Notes under the pieces: generated by a model
What the model was told of the DNA's origin: nothing
Databases searched by the model: none
What the model saw: the letters and a program-made list of their open reading frames with translations, nothing else
Source: Filimonas effusa
Lineage (GTDB): Bacteria; Bacteroidota; Bacteroidia; Chitinophagales; Chitinophagaceae
NCBI RefSeq assembly: GCF_004118675.1
Contig: NZ_SDHZ01000002.1
Location: 1 to 64,000 of the forward strand
Reading direction: 5' to 3'
Length of the DNA: 64,000 nt
Part shown: one piece after another, positions 46,687-55,419 of the stretch
Layout of the letters: each line of letters starts with the position of its first letter
Position numbering within the stretch: the stretch's first letter is position 1
Made by a program: the position numbers and the translations under genes

Positions 46687-47187
46687 ATGCGCTTTGCAGA
46701 CATATCATTACAGAAGAAGCTGGATAAACAAATAAAAAATATGGTTCAGCAAGCCTGTTCAGATAAGGTGTATACAGTCCAGCACGATCAACTCACTTTC
46801 TCCGATTTCTTATCCAATAAACTGCTACTGGTTTGTGTGATCCGGGGAGGCGTACCTTATGCTTTCTTCGATCTCATCCAGCGCTTTACTCCTTTCGATG
46901 ATCATTACTGGGCCGATTTTTTGGATATATCGGTTAAATCCCTGCAACGTTACAGGCAAGATGACCGAACATTTAAACCCAGCTTAAGTGAAAAAATTAT
47001 TGAAATGGCAGAAGTAACTAATATGGGGCTTGATGTATTTGGCAGCATGGACAAATTCAAGCTATGGCTCGATACTCCCAATTATGCGCTGGGGAGCTTA
47101 CAGCCAGCCGAATTATTAAAAGACTCCTACGGCAAAGCCATGGTAGTGGCAGAATTAACAAAGATCAATTACGGAATTTTGGTATAA
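46687..47187 (+). CDS. Xre/MbcA/ParS-type antitoxin (DUF2384)
   Basis: 166 residues. Ends with the DUF2384 domain (about 115-166, with MDKFKLWLDTPNYALGSLQ then AELLKDSYGKAMVVAELTKI), which binds and inhibits the RES toxin. The middle (WADFLDISVKSLQRYRQDD) is helix-turn-helix-like and probably binds the palindrome upstream. The first about 60 residues are an N-terminal extension of the family. Its TAA overlaps the toxin ATG by one base (TAATG), a common coupling arrangement. Confidence 0.9.
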   Translation: MRFADISLQKKLDKQIKNMVQQACSDKVYTVQHDQLTFSDFLSNKLLLVCVIRGGVPYAFFDLIQRFTPFDDHYWADFLDISVKSLQRYRQDDRTFKPSLSEKIIEMAEVTNMGLDVFGSMDKFKLWLDTPNYALGSLQPAELLKDSYGKAMVVAELTKINYGILV

Positions 47188-47645
47188 TGGAAGCATACAG
47201 GCTTGCCCGTGAAAAATACGCTACACCCTTATCAGGAATTGGCGCTGCACTGTACGGCGCAAGATGGAATTCTATTGGTAAAGAACTGATTTACCTGGCA
47301 TCCAACAGGTCATTGGCAATGGCCGAAGTAGCAGTACATCTTACACTGGGCACACTTCCCCAGGATTACATGATGGTTTCAGTTTTTATACCGGACAACA
47401 TTTCACTGCAAAAAATTTCACCAACGGAACTACCTGCAGGCTGGAACGCATTCCCCCACCCTGTTTCAACACAATACACCGGTGATAACTTTGTAATGGA
47501 ATCGCTGTACTGTGTGCTGCAAGTCCCATCTGCCGTAACCAGTGGCGACTACAACTTACTGATCAACCCGCTCCATCCTGAATTTAAAAGAATACTTATC
47601 ACGGAAGTCAGCAAATTCCCATTCGACAAGCGGATTTTTGAATAA
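47187..47645 (+). CDS. RES-domain toxin
   Basis: 152 residues from the ATG at 47187; a longer in-frame start inside the antitoxin gene is unlikely. RES domain with the conserved Arg in YGARWNS (near 25) and the Glu in AMAEVAVHL (near 47), preceded by YRLAREKYA. The family (MbcT, ParT, RES) degrades NAD+ or transfers ADP-ribose and is held by the Xre/DUF2384 antitoxin. No downstream partners. Intact, with no frameshift seen. Confidence 0.9.
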   Translation: MEAYRLAREKYATPLSGIGAALYGARWNSIGKELIYLASNRSLAMAEVAVHLTLGTLPQDYMMVSVFIPDNISLQKISPTELPAGWNAFPHPVSTQYTGDNFVMESLYCVLQVPSAVTSGDYNLLINPLHPEFKRILITEVSKFPFDKRIFE

Positions 47646-47702
47646 AACAATTCGCTCCATAGAACTGTCTTGTATGATCAGCTTTCCAGCTGCGGCGGGA
47701 AA

Positions 47703-48599
47703 TCAATGCGCTACAATCTTCGCAGGCCGCACATTCCGCCCATAGTAGATATCAGCGGGGATATGATGCCCGGCATACACCCTGTCAAGAAGATCAAAAA
47801 GCACAGGATCATAAGCCTTCAAATCGTCCGGGCTTTGAATCCGTTGTTCGTCATCATAGAATTCATAATTACTCCAGAACCACCATTGCGTACCTTCCGC
47901 CCAATACTCATCAACGGTATTGATCGCATATTGCCGCTTATACATTCCTTTTGCTTTTGCATTTTCATAAGCGGCATGTATTTCACGTATCAGCGCAGTA
48001 TCCGCACGACGCATCGCATTCATTATATTATGACTGAATTCATGTACCAGGATATTTTCACCATAATACCTTGTACCGGCATACCCCAGCAGGTTTTCTT
48101 CGGCACAGGATGTAACAGTACCTCCCATGCCTCTTGCTCTTGCATTCCAGTAGGCCTTATCAGATACACTTGCAATGCCACCGGGCTTATCATAGTTCTC
48201 TCTTTCTGATGGAGTAAGCCTGGGATCATTCTTTGCAGGTTTTTTCCACTGACTCCGTTCAGGCAGGTCTGTTTCCATTTCCGTCTCAGCCATCACCAGT
48301 ACACGCGCTCCCTGTTGCACCAGCATTGAACGGATATCAGGACGCTTTACCAGCATATAGTTAACAATATCACGCGCTACCAGCAATGCATCATCTGGTA
48401 CTTTACCGGATGATAAAACAGGGATACCAAAAGCATCAGCATATTTCTTATAAAAACTATCAGCCTTCAACGCAGGTGAAGGAGCAGTCACCATCTGCTG
48501 GTTATAAGATCCAGATAAGGATTGCTTAGTTTGTGCCGATACAGGAGTTATGCTCATCGCCACTCCTACCGCCAACAGTAAGCCATTCAAAAATTTCAT
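47703..48599 (-). CDS. Secreted putative zinc metallopeptidase (HExxH)
   Basis: 298 residues from the ATG at 48599, which gives a signal peptide (MKFLNGLLLAVGVAMSITPV, ending SAQ). The frame is open 50 codons further but without protein-like content. The gluzincin-like HEFSH motif at residues 186-190 lies in GENILVHEFSHNIMNA, preceded by GGTVTSCAEENLLGYAGTRY; Glu in VDEYWAEGTQWWFW, about 45 residues later, is a candidate third zinc ligand. Similar in pattern to the anthrax-lethal-factor-like peptidase group, without a specific family assignment. Stands alone. Confidence 0.75.
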   Translation of the reverse strand: MKFLNGLLLAVGVAMSITPVSAQTKQSLSGSYNQQMVTAPSPALKADSFYKKYADAFGIPVLSSGKVPDDALLVARDIVNYMLVKRPDIRSMLVQQGARVLVMAETEMETDLPERSQWKKPAKNDPRLTPSERENYDKPGGIASVSDKAYWNARARGMGGTVTSCAEENLLGYAGTRYYGENILVHEFSHNIMNAMRRADTALIREIHAAYENAKAKGMYKRQYAINTVDEYWAEGTQWWFWSNYEFYDDEQRIQSPDDLKAYDPVLFDLLDRVYAGHHIPADIYYGRNVRPAKIVAH

Positions 48600-48829
48600 A
48601 CTACTAATATCTGCCAAACTACAGCGATAACATATTAACGCATTACAATTATATTTTAACAGACTGCCGGGCTCCACGAAACACAGAAAATTCTTAACGA
48701 CAGCCATCCTCAGTTCATCTATACATTTTATCAGTTCGTCGCAATTCACCCATAAGCAGGCAGCATTTCAATAATAGCCGGGTATCCTCATACGTTAGAG
48801 AGATTAACCCAGTCATAAAAAAAGAAGAC

Positions 48830-50341
48830 ATGAAACAGAAGAGAAACCTGGCCCTGAGCCTGCTGTTGCTGGTTAGCGCAGTAGCCTGCTCCAAAAACGA
48901 CAGCGATACTATAAGCTCCGGAACCACCAGCAATATAGATAGTACCGGCATTGTATCGGCAACCGCTGAAGGCTCTGCAGAAACCGGCGCCAATGCCGAT
49001 GATCTTTTAGAGAATTCCTCCTTCACCAATACCGTTACCATCCACTTCGGAAGTACTGTTACCATCACCAATCCACTTGAAGCCAGCGGCGTCACCATTA
49101 CGCAAAGCGGGTCACTGGTTACCATTACATCTACCGCGAAAGCCGTTGAATATGTGTTATCCGGAACTACCACCAATGGGGGTGTAAAACTCTATAGCGA
49201 TAATAAATTCAAACTCACACTTAACGGAGTGAATATTACAAACACTACAGGCCCGGCTATCAACATACAGTCAAAGAAACGGGCATTTATAATTCTGGCC
49301 GACAATACCACCAATACACTTACCGATGGCAGCAGTTACGCCACGTCAACAGAAGATCAGAAAGCCTGCCTATTCAGCGAAGGACAACTTATATTCAGCG
49401 GCAGCGGCAGCCTGAGCGTAAAAGGAAACTACAAACACGGTATTGCAAGCGATGATTATATACGCGTTCGCACAGGCACAATAACAATAACAGGAGCAGT
49501 TACCGATGGCATTCACACGAATGAAGCAGTTATCATAGATGGCGGCACCCTTAACATCACAGCATCAAGCGACGGCATAGAAGCCGACGAAGGATATATT
49601 ATTGTCAACGCCGGCACTATTAATATAACCGCAGCAGACGATGGCATAGCAGCCTCTTATGAAGAAGGAGATACCAGCATTGATCCCTACGTTACCATCA
49701 ATGGCGGCAATATCAATATTACCACTACCGAAGGAGAAGGGATTGAAAGCAAAAGTGTACTTACCATCAACGATGGTCATATTATCACGAAAACGGCCGA
49801 TGACGGGCTCAATGCAGGTACTGCCATTTACATCAATGGTGGCTACGTATATTCTTACAGCACCGGCAATGATGCCATGGACTCCAACGGCACCTTTACC
49901 ATCACCGGCGGCAAAGTGATAGCTATAGGGTCAAAATCACCTGAAGCAGGTATCGACTGTGATGCCAGAACTTTCAAGATCACAGGGGGGATCGTTGTAG
50001 GAACCGGCGGCGCCACCAGCGGCCCTACAGCAAGTGTATCAACAGTACGCTCTGTAGTTATGGGCGGCGGCAACGCCAACCAGATCATCCATATTGAAGC
50101 GGCGGACGGTACAGAAGCGCTTACCTTCCTTAGTCCAACCAGCTACAGCACCCTGCTATTTGCCAGCAGCAAGCTAAAAGCCAACACCACTTACAATGTG
50201 TACACCGGAGGCAGTGTTACCAACGCCACCAGCTTCCAGGGTCTTTATACCAGTGGCACTTACACACCGGGAACAAAAGGCGCCAGCTTTACTACCAGCA
50301 GTGTAGTTACACAAATAGGCGGCAGCATCAGCAGGAACTAA
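48830..50341 (+). CDS. Carbohydrate-binding-domain (DUF4353-like) beta-helix lipoprotein
   Basis: 503 residues. Lipoprotein signal MKQKRNLALSLLLLVSAVAC with the modified Cys20. After a low-complexity linker, many beta-helix rungs with recurring G-x-N/I-x-I patterns: ITISGAVTDGIHTNEAVII-like, GGTLNITASSDGIEADEG, AGTINITAADDGIAASYE, GGNINITTTEGEGIESKS. The D-G-I repeat spaced by about 20 residues fits DUF4353/carbohydrate-binding proteins of unknown binding partner. Likely on the cell surface. Followed by an intrinsic terminator. Confidence 0.87.
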   Translation: MKQKRNLALSLLLLVSAVACSKNDSDTISSGTTSNIDSTGIVSATAEGSAETGANADDLLENSSFTNTVTIHFGSTVTITNPLEASGVTITQSGSLVTITSTAKAVEYVLSGTTTNGGVKLYSDNKFKLTLNGVNITNTTGPAINIQSKKRAFIILADNTTNTLTDGSSYATSTEDQKACLFSEGQLIFSGSGSLSVKGNYKHGIASDDYIRVRTGTITITGAVTDGIHTNEAVIIDGGTLNITASSDGIEADEGYIIVNAGTINITAADDGIAASYEEGDTSIDPYVTINGGNINITTTEGEGIESKSVLTINDGHIITKTADDGLNAGTAIYINGGYVYSYSTGNDAMDSNGTFTITGGKVIAIGSKSPEAGIDCDARTFKITGGIVVGTGGATSGPTASVSTVRSVVMGGGNANQIIHIEAADGTEALTFLSPTSYSTLLFASSKLKANTTYNVYTGGSVTNATSFQGLYTSGTYTPGTKGASFTTSSVVTQIGGSISRN

Positions 50342-50375
50342 TACCGTTCAGCATACATACTAATCCATTTATTCC

Positions 50376-50406
50376 AGGACGGCCCGTAAAGCCGTCCTCT
50401 TTTTTT
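50376..50406 (+). terminator. Intrinsic terminator
   Basis: AGGACGGC (50376-50383) and GCCGTCCT (50391-50398) form an 8-bp stem with a 7-base loop, followed by TCTTTTTTT. It ends the beta-helix lipoprotein transcript. Confidence 0.85.
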
Positions 50407-50491
50407 AAAAAATATTTTCGTTGCCAGGCAACCATTCCCGCAAAGCCACGTACTATTACTGTATAAAAATTATATAAACGAGCACTGCGAA

Positions 50492-51067
50492 TTGGAATTA
50501 CTGGCTACCATAGTAATTGGCTGTATAGGCAACGAGCCCCGTTACCAGCGGGCGCTATACGAGCGTTATTATGGCTACGCGCTGAAGATTGTATTCCGGT
50601 ATATCTACCGGTACGACAGAGCCGTGGACGTGTCGAACGATGGCTTTGTAAAGCTTTTTGGCAATTTCAGCCGTTTTCATTGCCAGGAACCGGAACATCT
50701 TGAGAAAATCCTGATGGGATGGATCCGGAAGATCATGGTGAACACGGCCATCGATGCCTTACGCAAACAGGAGATGATGCCCGAAATAGGTGGCATCCCC
50801 GAGCATATCTGGGAAGAAGCAGATCCGGGGCAGTCGGCAGAACAACGTTTGTTTCATAAAGAACTTATTGTTCAGATCAAGGAGCTGCCTCCATCGTACA
50901 GGGTGGTATTTAATATGTATGTGATCGACGGCTTCTCCCACCAGGAGATCGCCAGCCAGCTTGGCATCACAACAGGAACATCAAAATCAAACCTGGCGAA
51001 GGCAAGAGCCCATTTACAAAAAAAAATGAATAACGACCTACAGGAGTCTGATATATGCAGCAACTAG
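50492..51067 (+). CDS. ECF-type RNA polymerase sigma factor
   Basis: About 191 residues. The best start is a TTG at 50492; no in-frame ATG or GTG precedes it. Sigma region 2 (ALYERYYGYALKIVFRYIYR, then AVDVSNDGFVKLFGNF) and region 4 (LPPSYRVVFNMYVIDGFSHQ, then EIASQLGITTGTSKSNLAKA) are complete. The last four codons overlap the next gene by 13 bases, so sigma and anti-sigma are made together. ECF sigmas usually activate their own operon; the promoter could not be identified. Confidence 0.92.
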   Translation: MELLATIVIGCIGNEPRYQRALYERYYGYALKIVFRYIYRYDRAVDVSNDGFVKLFGNFSRFHCQEPEHLEKILMGWIRKIMVNTAIDALRKQEMMPEIGGIPEHIWEEADPGQSAEQRLFHKELIVQIKELPPSYRVVFNMYVIDGFSHQEIASQLGITTGTSKSNLAKARAHLQKKMNNDLQESDICSN

Positions 51068-52308
51068 ACGACGATATGGACGAACTGTTTCGCGAAGCCG
51101 CGGCCCGATACCCTCTAAAAATAGACGGAGCGAATTGGGACGCCATTCAAAGTCGCCTGCAGCAACAGCATAAACCTGTCAAAGAGGTAAAGCCCGCCAG
51201 CAGCCTCCGGTGGTTATGGTTGTTATTGCTTTTGCCCGTGTTTTTCATCGCACATCTGAGGCAGGGGGGCCGCCACACACATGAAGCAGCGGAACAATCC
51301 GTTCGTCAGGCCCGCCTAATCAATAAGCAGACGAATGGGCAAGGTCTGACAGCGGGCCGGCCAAACACCGGCAACTCCTACCCCGCAGGCGGACAGCCCC
51401 CTAAACCTGTTAAGCCAGCCGTTGAACAGGTTCATTACAAAAAACAGCCTGTTATTATCCCAACTACCGGGTCTGTTCAGACAGAACGTAACCGGTTTGT
51501 CCACCAGCCTCAGCCAGTTGGTGAACTGCCTGCTACTGTAAAAGCAAACCAACAGGCGCTGATTCTCCCGGAAAGAGAAACTATAGCCCAACACATAGAT
51601 ACCAACAGGCAAGTTACCGGGCAGGCTACAGTTAAAGGGAATACCCAAGACACTATTACTGGTTTCTCCGGGAAGCCGGTTTCAGACGGAAAGGCTGTTT
51701 TGAAAAACGAAAAGAAAAGCGCAGCGAAGGGGTGGTATGCCGGTTTTATAGTGAGTCCCGATCTCAGTATGGTAAAATGGCAGAGACCTGGCAAACCGGG
51801 ATATGGACTTGGCATTATAGCGGGTTATTCTTTTTCAAAACGCCTTTCTGTGGAAACCGGCCTGCTCTGGGACAGAAAATATTATTACTCAACAGGTGAA
51901 CATCTTAATCCTGAAAAGGTACCCCCGAACTGGAACATACTGGATATAGACGGATGGTGCCGCATGTTTGAAATACCTGTGCAGGCACGCTATACTTTCA
52001 GTATCAGAAAGCAACACAGCTGGTATGTCAATGCAGGCTTGTCTTCCTATATCATGAACCGCGAGAATTACGACTATACCTATAACAGGTATGGCACCAT
52101 AGCCAAAGGAAATGTTATATACGATAATGAGACCCGAAACTGGTTTTCGGTCATTCATACAGGAATAGGATATGAAAGACGACTGGGCAAAATGGGCAAT
52201 ATGCGAATAGAGCCTTATGTAAAAATACCCGTTACCGGACTTGGCTGGGGCGGCCTTCCGATCACGAGCTTCGGGTTAAACATCGGCATCACAAAACCCC
52301 TTCACTGA
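51055..52308 (+). CDS. Anti-sigma-like protein with inner-membrane helix and outer-membrane beta-barrel
   Basis: 417 residues. N-terminal cytoplasmic part 1-50 (DELFREAAARYPLKIDGANW), one inner-membrane helix at about 52-68 (RWLWLLLLLPVFFIAHL), a Pro/Gln-rich periplasmic linker of about 160 residues, and a C-terminal beta-barrel of about 190 residues (WYAGFIVSPDLSMVKWQ ... TGIGYERRLGKM ... FGLNIGITKPLH). The overlap with the ECF gene and the layout match the dual-membrane-spanning anti-sigma (Dma) type described in Bacteroides, which senses the outer membrane and controls an ECF sigma. The assignment rests on architecture. Confidence 0.8.
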   Translation: MQQLDDDMDELFREAAARYPLKIDGANWDAIQSRLQQQHKPVKEVKPASSLRWLWLLLLLPVFFIAHLRQGGRHTHEAAEQSVRQARLINKQTNGQGLTAGRPNTGNSYPAGGQPPKPVKPAVEQVHYKKQPVIIPTTGSVQTERNRFVHQPQPVGELPATVKANQQALILPERETIAQHIDTNRQVTGQATVKGNTQDTITGFSGKPVSDGKAVLKNEKKSAAKGWYAGFIVSPDLSMVKWQRPGKPGYGLGIIAGYSFSKRLSVETGLLWDRKYYYSTGEHLNPEKVPPNWNILDIDGWCRMFEIPVQARYTFSIRKQHSWYVNAGLSSYIMNRENYDYTYNRYGTIAKGNVIYDNETRNWFSVIHTGIGYERRLGKMGNMRIEPYVKIPVTGLGWGGLPITSFGLNIGITKPLH

Positions 52309-52345
52309 CAATAGCATAACAGATCACACATTAAGCTTAGCATAC

Positions 52346-52765
52346 ATGAAGCGAAAAAACATTGTTCTTTTTGCAATAGCACTTCTATGCCTGCTGGCAG
52401 GCTTCCGCGCTTACTATCTCTATCAGAAGCCGCGAACAACTGCGGCGGAAGAGAAGACCGAGATCACAATCGAGGCAAAGGCATTGTACCAGGCATATGG
52501 AAGTAATGAACAACAGGCAGGGAAACAGTTTAGCAATAAAATACTGGAAGTAAACGGGATCGTTTCAGAAGTGCAGGCTGCGGGCAATAACTTTTCAGTG
52601 CTTCTTACCGGCGACGAAAAAACAGGAGGCGGTGTCAACTGTAGCATAACAGATAAAGATTCAGACAAACCCGTAAAAGGACAAACCGTAAAGATCAAAG
52701 GGCGCTGCACAGGCTTCCTGTTTGATGTAAATATTTCTGACGCCAGTATCATTTCCATTCAATAA
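52346..52765 (+). CDS. Periplasmic OB-fold protein (tRNA_anti-like)
   Basis: 139 residues. An N-terminal hydrophobic segment (NIVLFAIALLCLLAGF) acts as a signal anchor. The rest has an OB-like pattern: GKQFSNKILEVNGIVSEVQ, NFSVLLTGDE, GVNCSITD and KGQTVKIKGRCTGFLFDVNI, as in the tRNA_anti-like family of Bacteroidota. No enzyme motif. 37 bases after the anti-sigma gene, in the same operon. Confidence 0.8.
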   Translation: MKRKNIVLFAIALLCLLAGFRAYYLYQKPRTTAAEEKTEITIEAKALYQAYGSNEQQAGKQFSNKILEVNGIVSEVQAAGNNFSVLLTGDEKTGGGVNCSITDKDSDKPVKGQTVKIKGRCTGFLFDVNISDASIISIQ

Positions 52766-52778
52766 ATAAAACACATAT

Positions 52779-53177
52779 ATGAAGAGCAAAATCAACCTCC
52801 TGCTTGCAGGAGCGGTGTTGTGCTGCCTGTTAGCACTGTCTTGTTCCAAAAGCAATGAAGCTACCGTAAGCAATCCCGGCAATGGCGGCGGAGGCACCCC
52901 CACACCTACCTGCGATACAGTCAACATGCAATACACCGCCAATGTATTGCCCATTATAAGAACCAACTGTTACAGCTGCCACGGCAACGGAGTCACATCA
53001 GGCGGTGTTTCTCTTGACAGTTACGACAAGCTCAAAACACAGGCAGCAAGCGGCAAACTACTGGCAGTGATCACACATGCGTCCGGCGTACCTCCCATGC
53101 CGCAAGGTGGCAAGCTATCTGATTGCGATATCAACAAGATCAGAAGCTGGATCAATCGCGGCATGCTCAACAACTAA
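52779..53177 (+). CDS. Mono-heme c-type cytochrome-like lipoprotein
   Basis: 132 residues. Lipoprotein signal with LLALSC (Cys22). A Gly/Pro/Thr linker is followed by IIRTNCYSCHGNGVTSGG with a CxxCH heme motif (about residues 66-70). The distal Met ligand may be in GVPPMPQGG. A similar unit is found at the end of Bacteroidota cytochrome domains. Likely in the periplasm or on the membrane as an electron carrier. 13 bases after the OB-fold gene. Confidence 0.87.
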   Translation: MKSKINLLLAGAVLCCLLALSCSKSNEATVSNPGNGGGGTPTPTCDTVNMQYTANVLPIIRTNCYSCHGNGVTSGGVSLDSYDKLKTQAASGKLLAVITHASGVPPMPQGGKLSDCDINKIRSWINRGMLNN

Positions 53178-53210
53178 CATATTATTTAAGCATCCTATCA
53201 TTTTCAGCAT

Positions 53211-53750
53211 ATGAAAAAGTTAACCACAATTCTAATGGCCGCAGTATCATATATGTCTGCACATGGCCAAACCTATCTTACCCGTAACGGGCAGGTCAGC
53301 TTTTATTCCAAAACGCCTATGGAGGATATCAAAGCAGTGAATAAACAGGTGTACGCAGCCATTGACCTGTCTACGAAAACTGTAGCCTTCACCTTGCTGC
53401 TGAAAGCTTTCCTATTCGACAAGCAACTCATGCAGGATCATTTTAATGAAAACTATGTAGAAAGCGACAAGTATCCGAAAGCAAGCTTCACCGGTTCTTT
53501 TAAAGAGAACATACCCGCCACACCCGGCAAGTATCCGGTAGAGATCCAGGGACAGCTTACCTTACATGGCGTATCACAACCTGTAAAGATACCGGCGACG
53601 CTGGAGATCATGCCTAAAGGGCTAAGCAGCACCGCCATATTCACAGTAAGGCCATCGGACTATAACATCAAGATACCATCCCTGGTAAAAGAAAAAATTG
53701 CGTCACAAATCACTGTAGAGGTTTCGGCCAACTGCTCTACCGTAAAATAG
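53211..53750 (+). CDS. YceI-like periplasmic lipocalin-fold protein
   Basis: 179 residues with a signal peptide (ending SAHGQ near 20). YceI pattern: GQVSFYSKTPMEDIKAVNKQ, FDKQLMQDHFNENYVESDKY, PKASFTGSF, GQLTLHGVSQPVKIPATLEI. The family binds isoprenoid quinones or other amphiphiles in the periplasm. Between the cytochrome and barrel genes, which fits a redox or lipid-related module. Confidence 0.92.
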   Translation: MKKLTTILMAAVSYMSAHGQTYLTRNGQVSFYSKTPMEDIKAVNKQVYAAIDLSTKTVAFTLLLKAFLFDKQLMQDHFNENYVESDKYPKASFTGSFKENIPATPGKYPVEIQGQLTLHGVSQPVKIPATLEIMPKGLSSTAIFTVRPSDYNIKIPSLVKEKIASQITVEVSANCSTVK

Positions 53751-53759
53751 AATCCTATT

Positions 53760-54650
53760 ATGCAGAGAACATACCTTTTTCTTTTTTCATTTCTTATGCT
53801 ACAATGCATGCAACTGCAGGCCCAGGACAGTTCGTTATTACGTCTGCTGGACGATTCATTAAATGCCGACAGCCGGCAACCGCAGGAAGTAACAGGCACA
53901 TTCAAAGCCACACAGCTCATTAATTTACCAACAACGGAATCACCGGCAAAGAAAACACTTCAATTCCTGATCATGCACCGGTTCGGGAAACTTAACGAGG
54001 GGGCTTACGCTCTATTTGGCCTTGACAACGCCACTATCAGATTCGGCCTTGATTATGGACTCACAGACCGTTTATCGATAGGCATTGGAAGAAGTACACT
54101 TGACAAAGCCTTGGACGGATCATTAAAGTATAAACTATTACAACAGACAGAGCACAGCATTCCCATTTCAGTAAGTTTATATGAGCTGGTCAATCATTAT
54201 ACTTTGCGTTATAGCGATAAGCCTTATCTCAATGCGCGTTACCGCACCAGTTATGTATCACAGTTGCTGATCGCCCGTAAATTCTCACGCAGCCTGTCGC
54301 TGGAACTGGCTCCTTCGTGGATCCATATGAACCTGGTTCCAACTCCTGACGACAAGAACGATGTATTTGTATTAAGCGCCGGAGGCAGGTGGAAGTTTAC
54401 CAAACGTATGAGCCTGGATGCCGAGTACAACTATCTTCTGCCTAACCAGGCGGTCTCGTCCAATATAACCCGCTCTCTTTCATTTGGCGTAAGTATAGAA
54501 ACCGGCGGGCATGTATTCCAGCTGGTAGTTACCAATGCAGCTGGCATGGCAGCGCCTTATTATCTGGCAAAGAATACAGGCAGCTGGGGCAACGGCGATA
54601 TCTATTTTGGTTTTAACATTTCAAGATCATTCAACTGGAACAGGAAATAA
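53760..54650 (+). CDS. DUF5777 outer-membrane beta-barrel protein
   Basis: 296 residues. Signal peptide ending QLQAQD near 21. DUF5777 features: FKATQLINLPTTESPAKKTL, then FLIMHRFGKLNEG, then alternating beta-strand segments up to GDIYFGFNISRSFNW with a near-terminal aromatic. Often found beside YceI and cytochrome genes in Bacteroidota. 10 bases after the YceI gene; last gene of the operon. Confidence 0.9.
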   Translation: MQRTYLFLFSFLMLQCMQLQAQDSSLLRLLDDSLNADSRQPQEVTGTFKATQLINLPTTESPAKKTLQFLIMHRFGKLNEGAYALFGLDNATIRFGLDYGLTDRLSIGIGRSTLDKALDGSLKYKLLQQTEHSIPISVSLYELVNHYTLRYSDKPYLNARYRTSYVSQLLIARKFSRSLSLELAPSWIHMNLVPTPDDKNDVFVLSAGGRWKFTKRMSLDAEYNYLLPNQAVSSNITRSLSFGVSIETGGHVFQLVVTNAAGMAAPYYLAKNTGSWGNGDIYFGFNISRSFNWNRK

Positions 54651-54654
54651 AAAA

Positions 54655-54723
54655 GCCGTATCATGCTTTGATCCATCCTCCCAAGTCAAACACCTGGGGA
54701 TACCTTTCAAAGTATGATACGGC
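54655..54723. terminator. Bidirectional terminator, convergent genes
   Basis: A 17-base arm GCCGTATCATGCTTTGA (54655-54671) pairs with TCAAAGTATGATACGGC (54707-54723) with one G-U pair, around a 35-base loop. It begins 5 bases after the DUF5777 stop and ends 15 bases before the GNAT stop, so it serves both directions. Confidence 0.7.
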
Positions 54724-54737
54724 CGGTCCACAATAAC

Positions 54738-55286
54738 CTATAAAGAAAGATAGCTGCTTCTTGTCAACCCGTAGATCTCTATATCGTAAAACCGTTCGTC
54801 CTTGTAAATATGCTCTTTCAGCTCGCCTTCCTTTTCCATGCTGCATTTCTGCATTACCCGTCCCGATGCAGGATTTCCTTCCAGGTAGTGTGCAGTGATC
54901 TTGTTAAGTTCCATGGCATTGAAACCAAAATCTATTACAGCCATGGCGGCCTCAGTCAGAATATTTCTGTTCCAGAAAGGCTCAGCTAACCAGTAGCCGA
55001 TCTCTGCCCTTTTATGTCTTTGGTCTGGCACCAGGCCAATACCTCCTATAAATTCACCATCCTCTTTTAACCTGATCGCAAAAAAGAACTGAGATTTATG
55101 CTCAAAGCCTTTACGAACAGTATCCAGCCAATACAATGCGTCTTCCTCTTTATACGGGTAAGGCAGGTTCAGCGTATATTCCGAAACCTTTTTGTTATTG
55201 GCATATTGCACCAGGTTTTGCAGATCCGTTTCCTGTAATTCGTTCAGCAAAAGCCTTTCCGTTTCTAGTTGTGGGAATGATTGCAT
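54738..55286 (-). CDS. GNAT acetyltransferase, RimJ/RimL type
   Basis: 182 residues from the ATG at 55286 (MQSFPQLETERLLLNEL); an upstream TTG at 55307 is possible but less likely. GNAT motifs: ETERLLLNELQETD at the start, GEFIGGIGLVPDQRHKRAEI near 85-105 (motif A), and GYWLAEPFWNRNILTEAAMA near 104-123. The family acetylates ribosomal-protein or other N-termini, or small molecules. Convergent with the DUF5777 gene. Confidence 0.88.
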   Translation of the reverse strand: MQSFPQLETERLLLNELQETDLQNLVQYANNKKVSEYTLNLPYPYKEEDALYWLDTVRKGFEHKSQFFFAIRLKEDGEFIGGIGLVPDQRHKRAEIGYWLAEPFWNRNILTEAAMAVIDFGFNAMELNKITAHYLEGNPASGRVMQKCSMEKEGELKEHIYKDERFYDIEIYGLTRSSYLSL

Positions 55287-55419
55287 GGCGTTTGGGTTTT
55301 TCTTCAATCAATAATCAATACACCAATATAGTCATTCGGTATGAACATTCCCTATTACCGGCCTTTTAAGAACCTACCAGGCTGGTCATTAGAAACAACC
55401 TTTCAAGTTTTGCCCTGGT

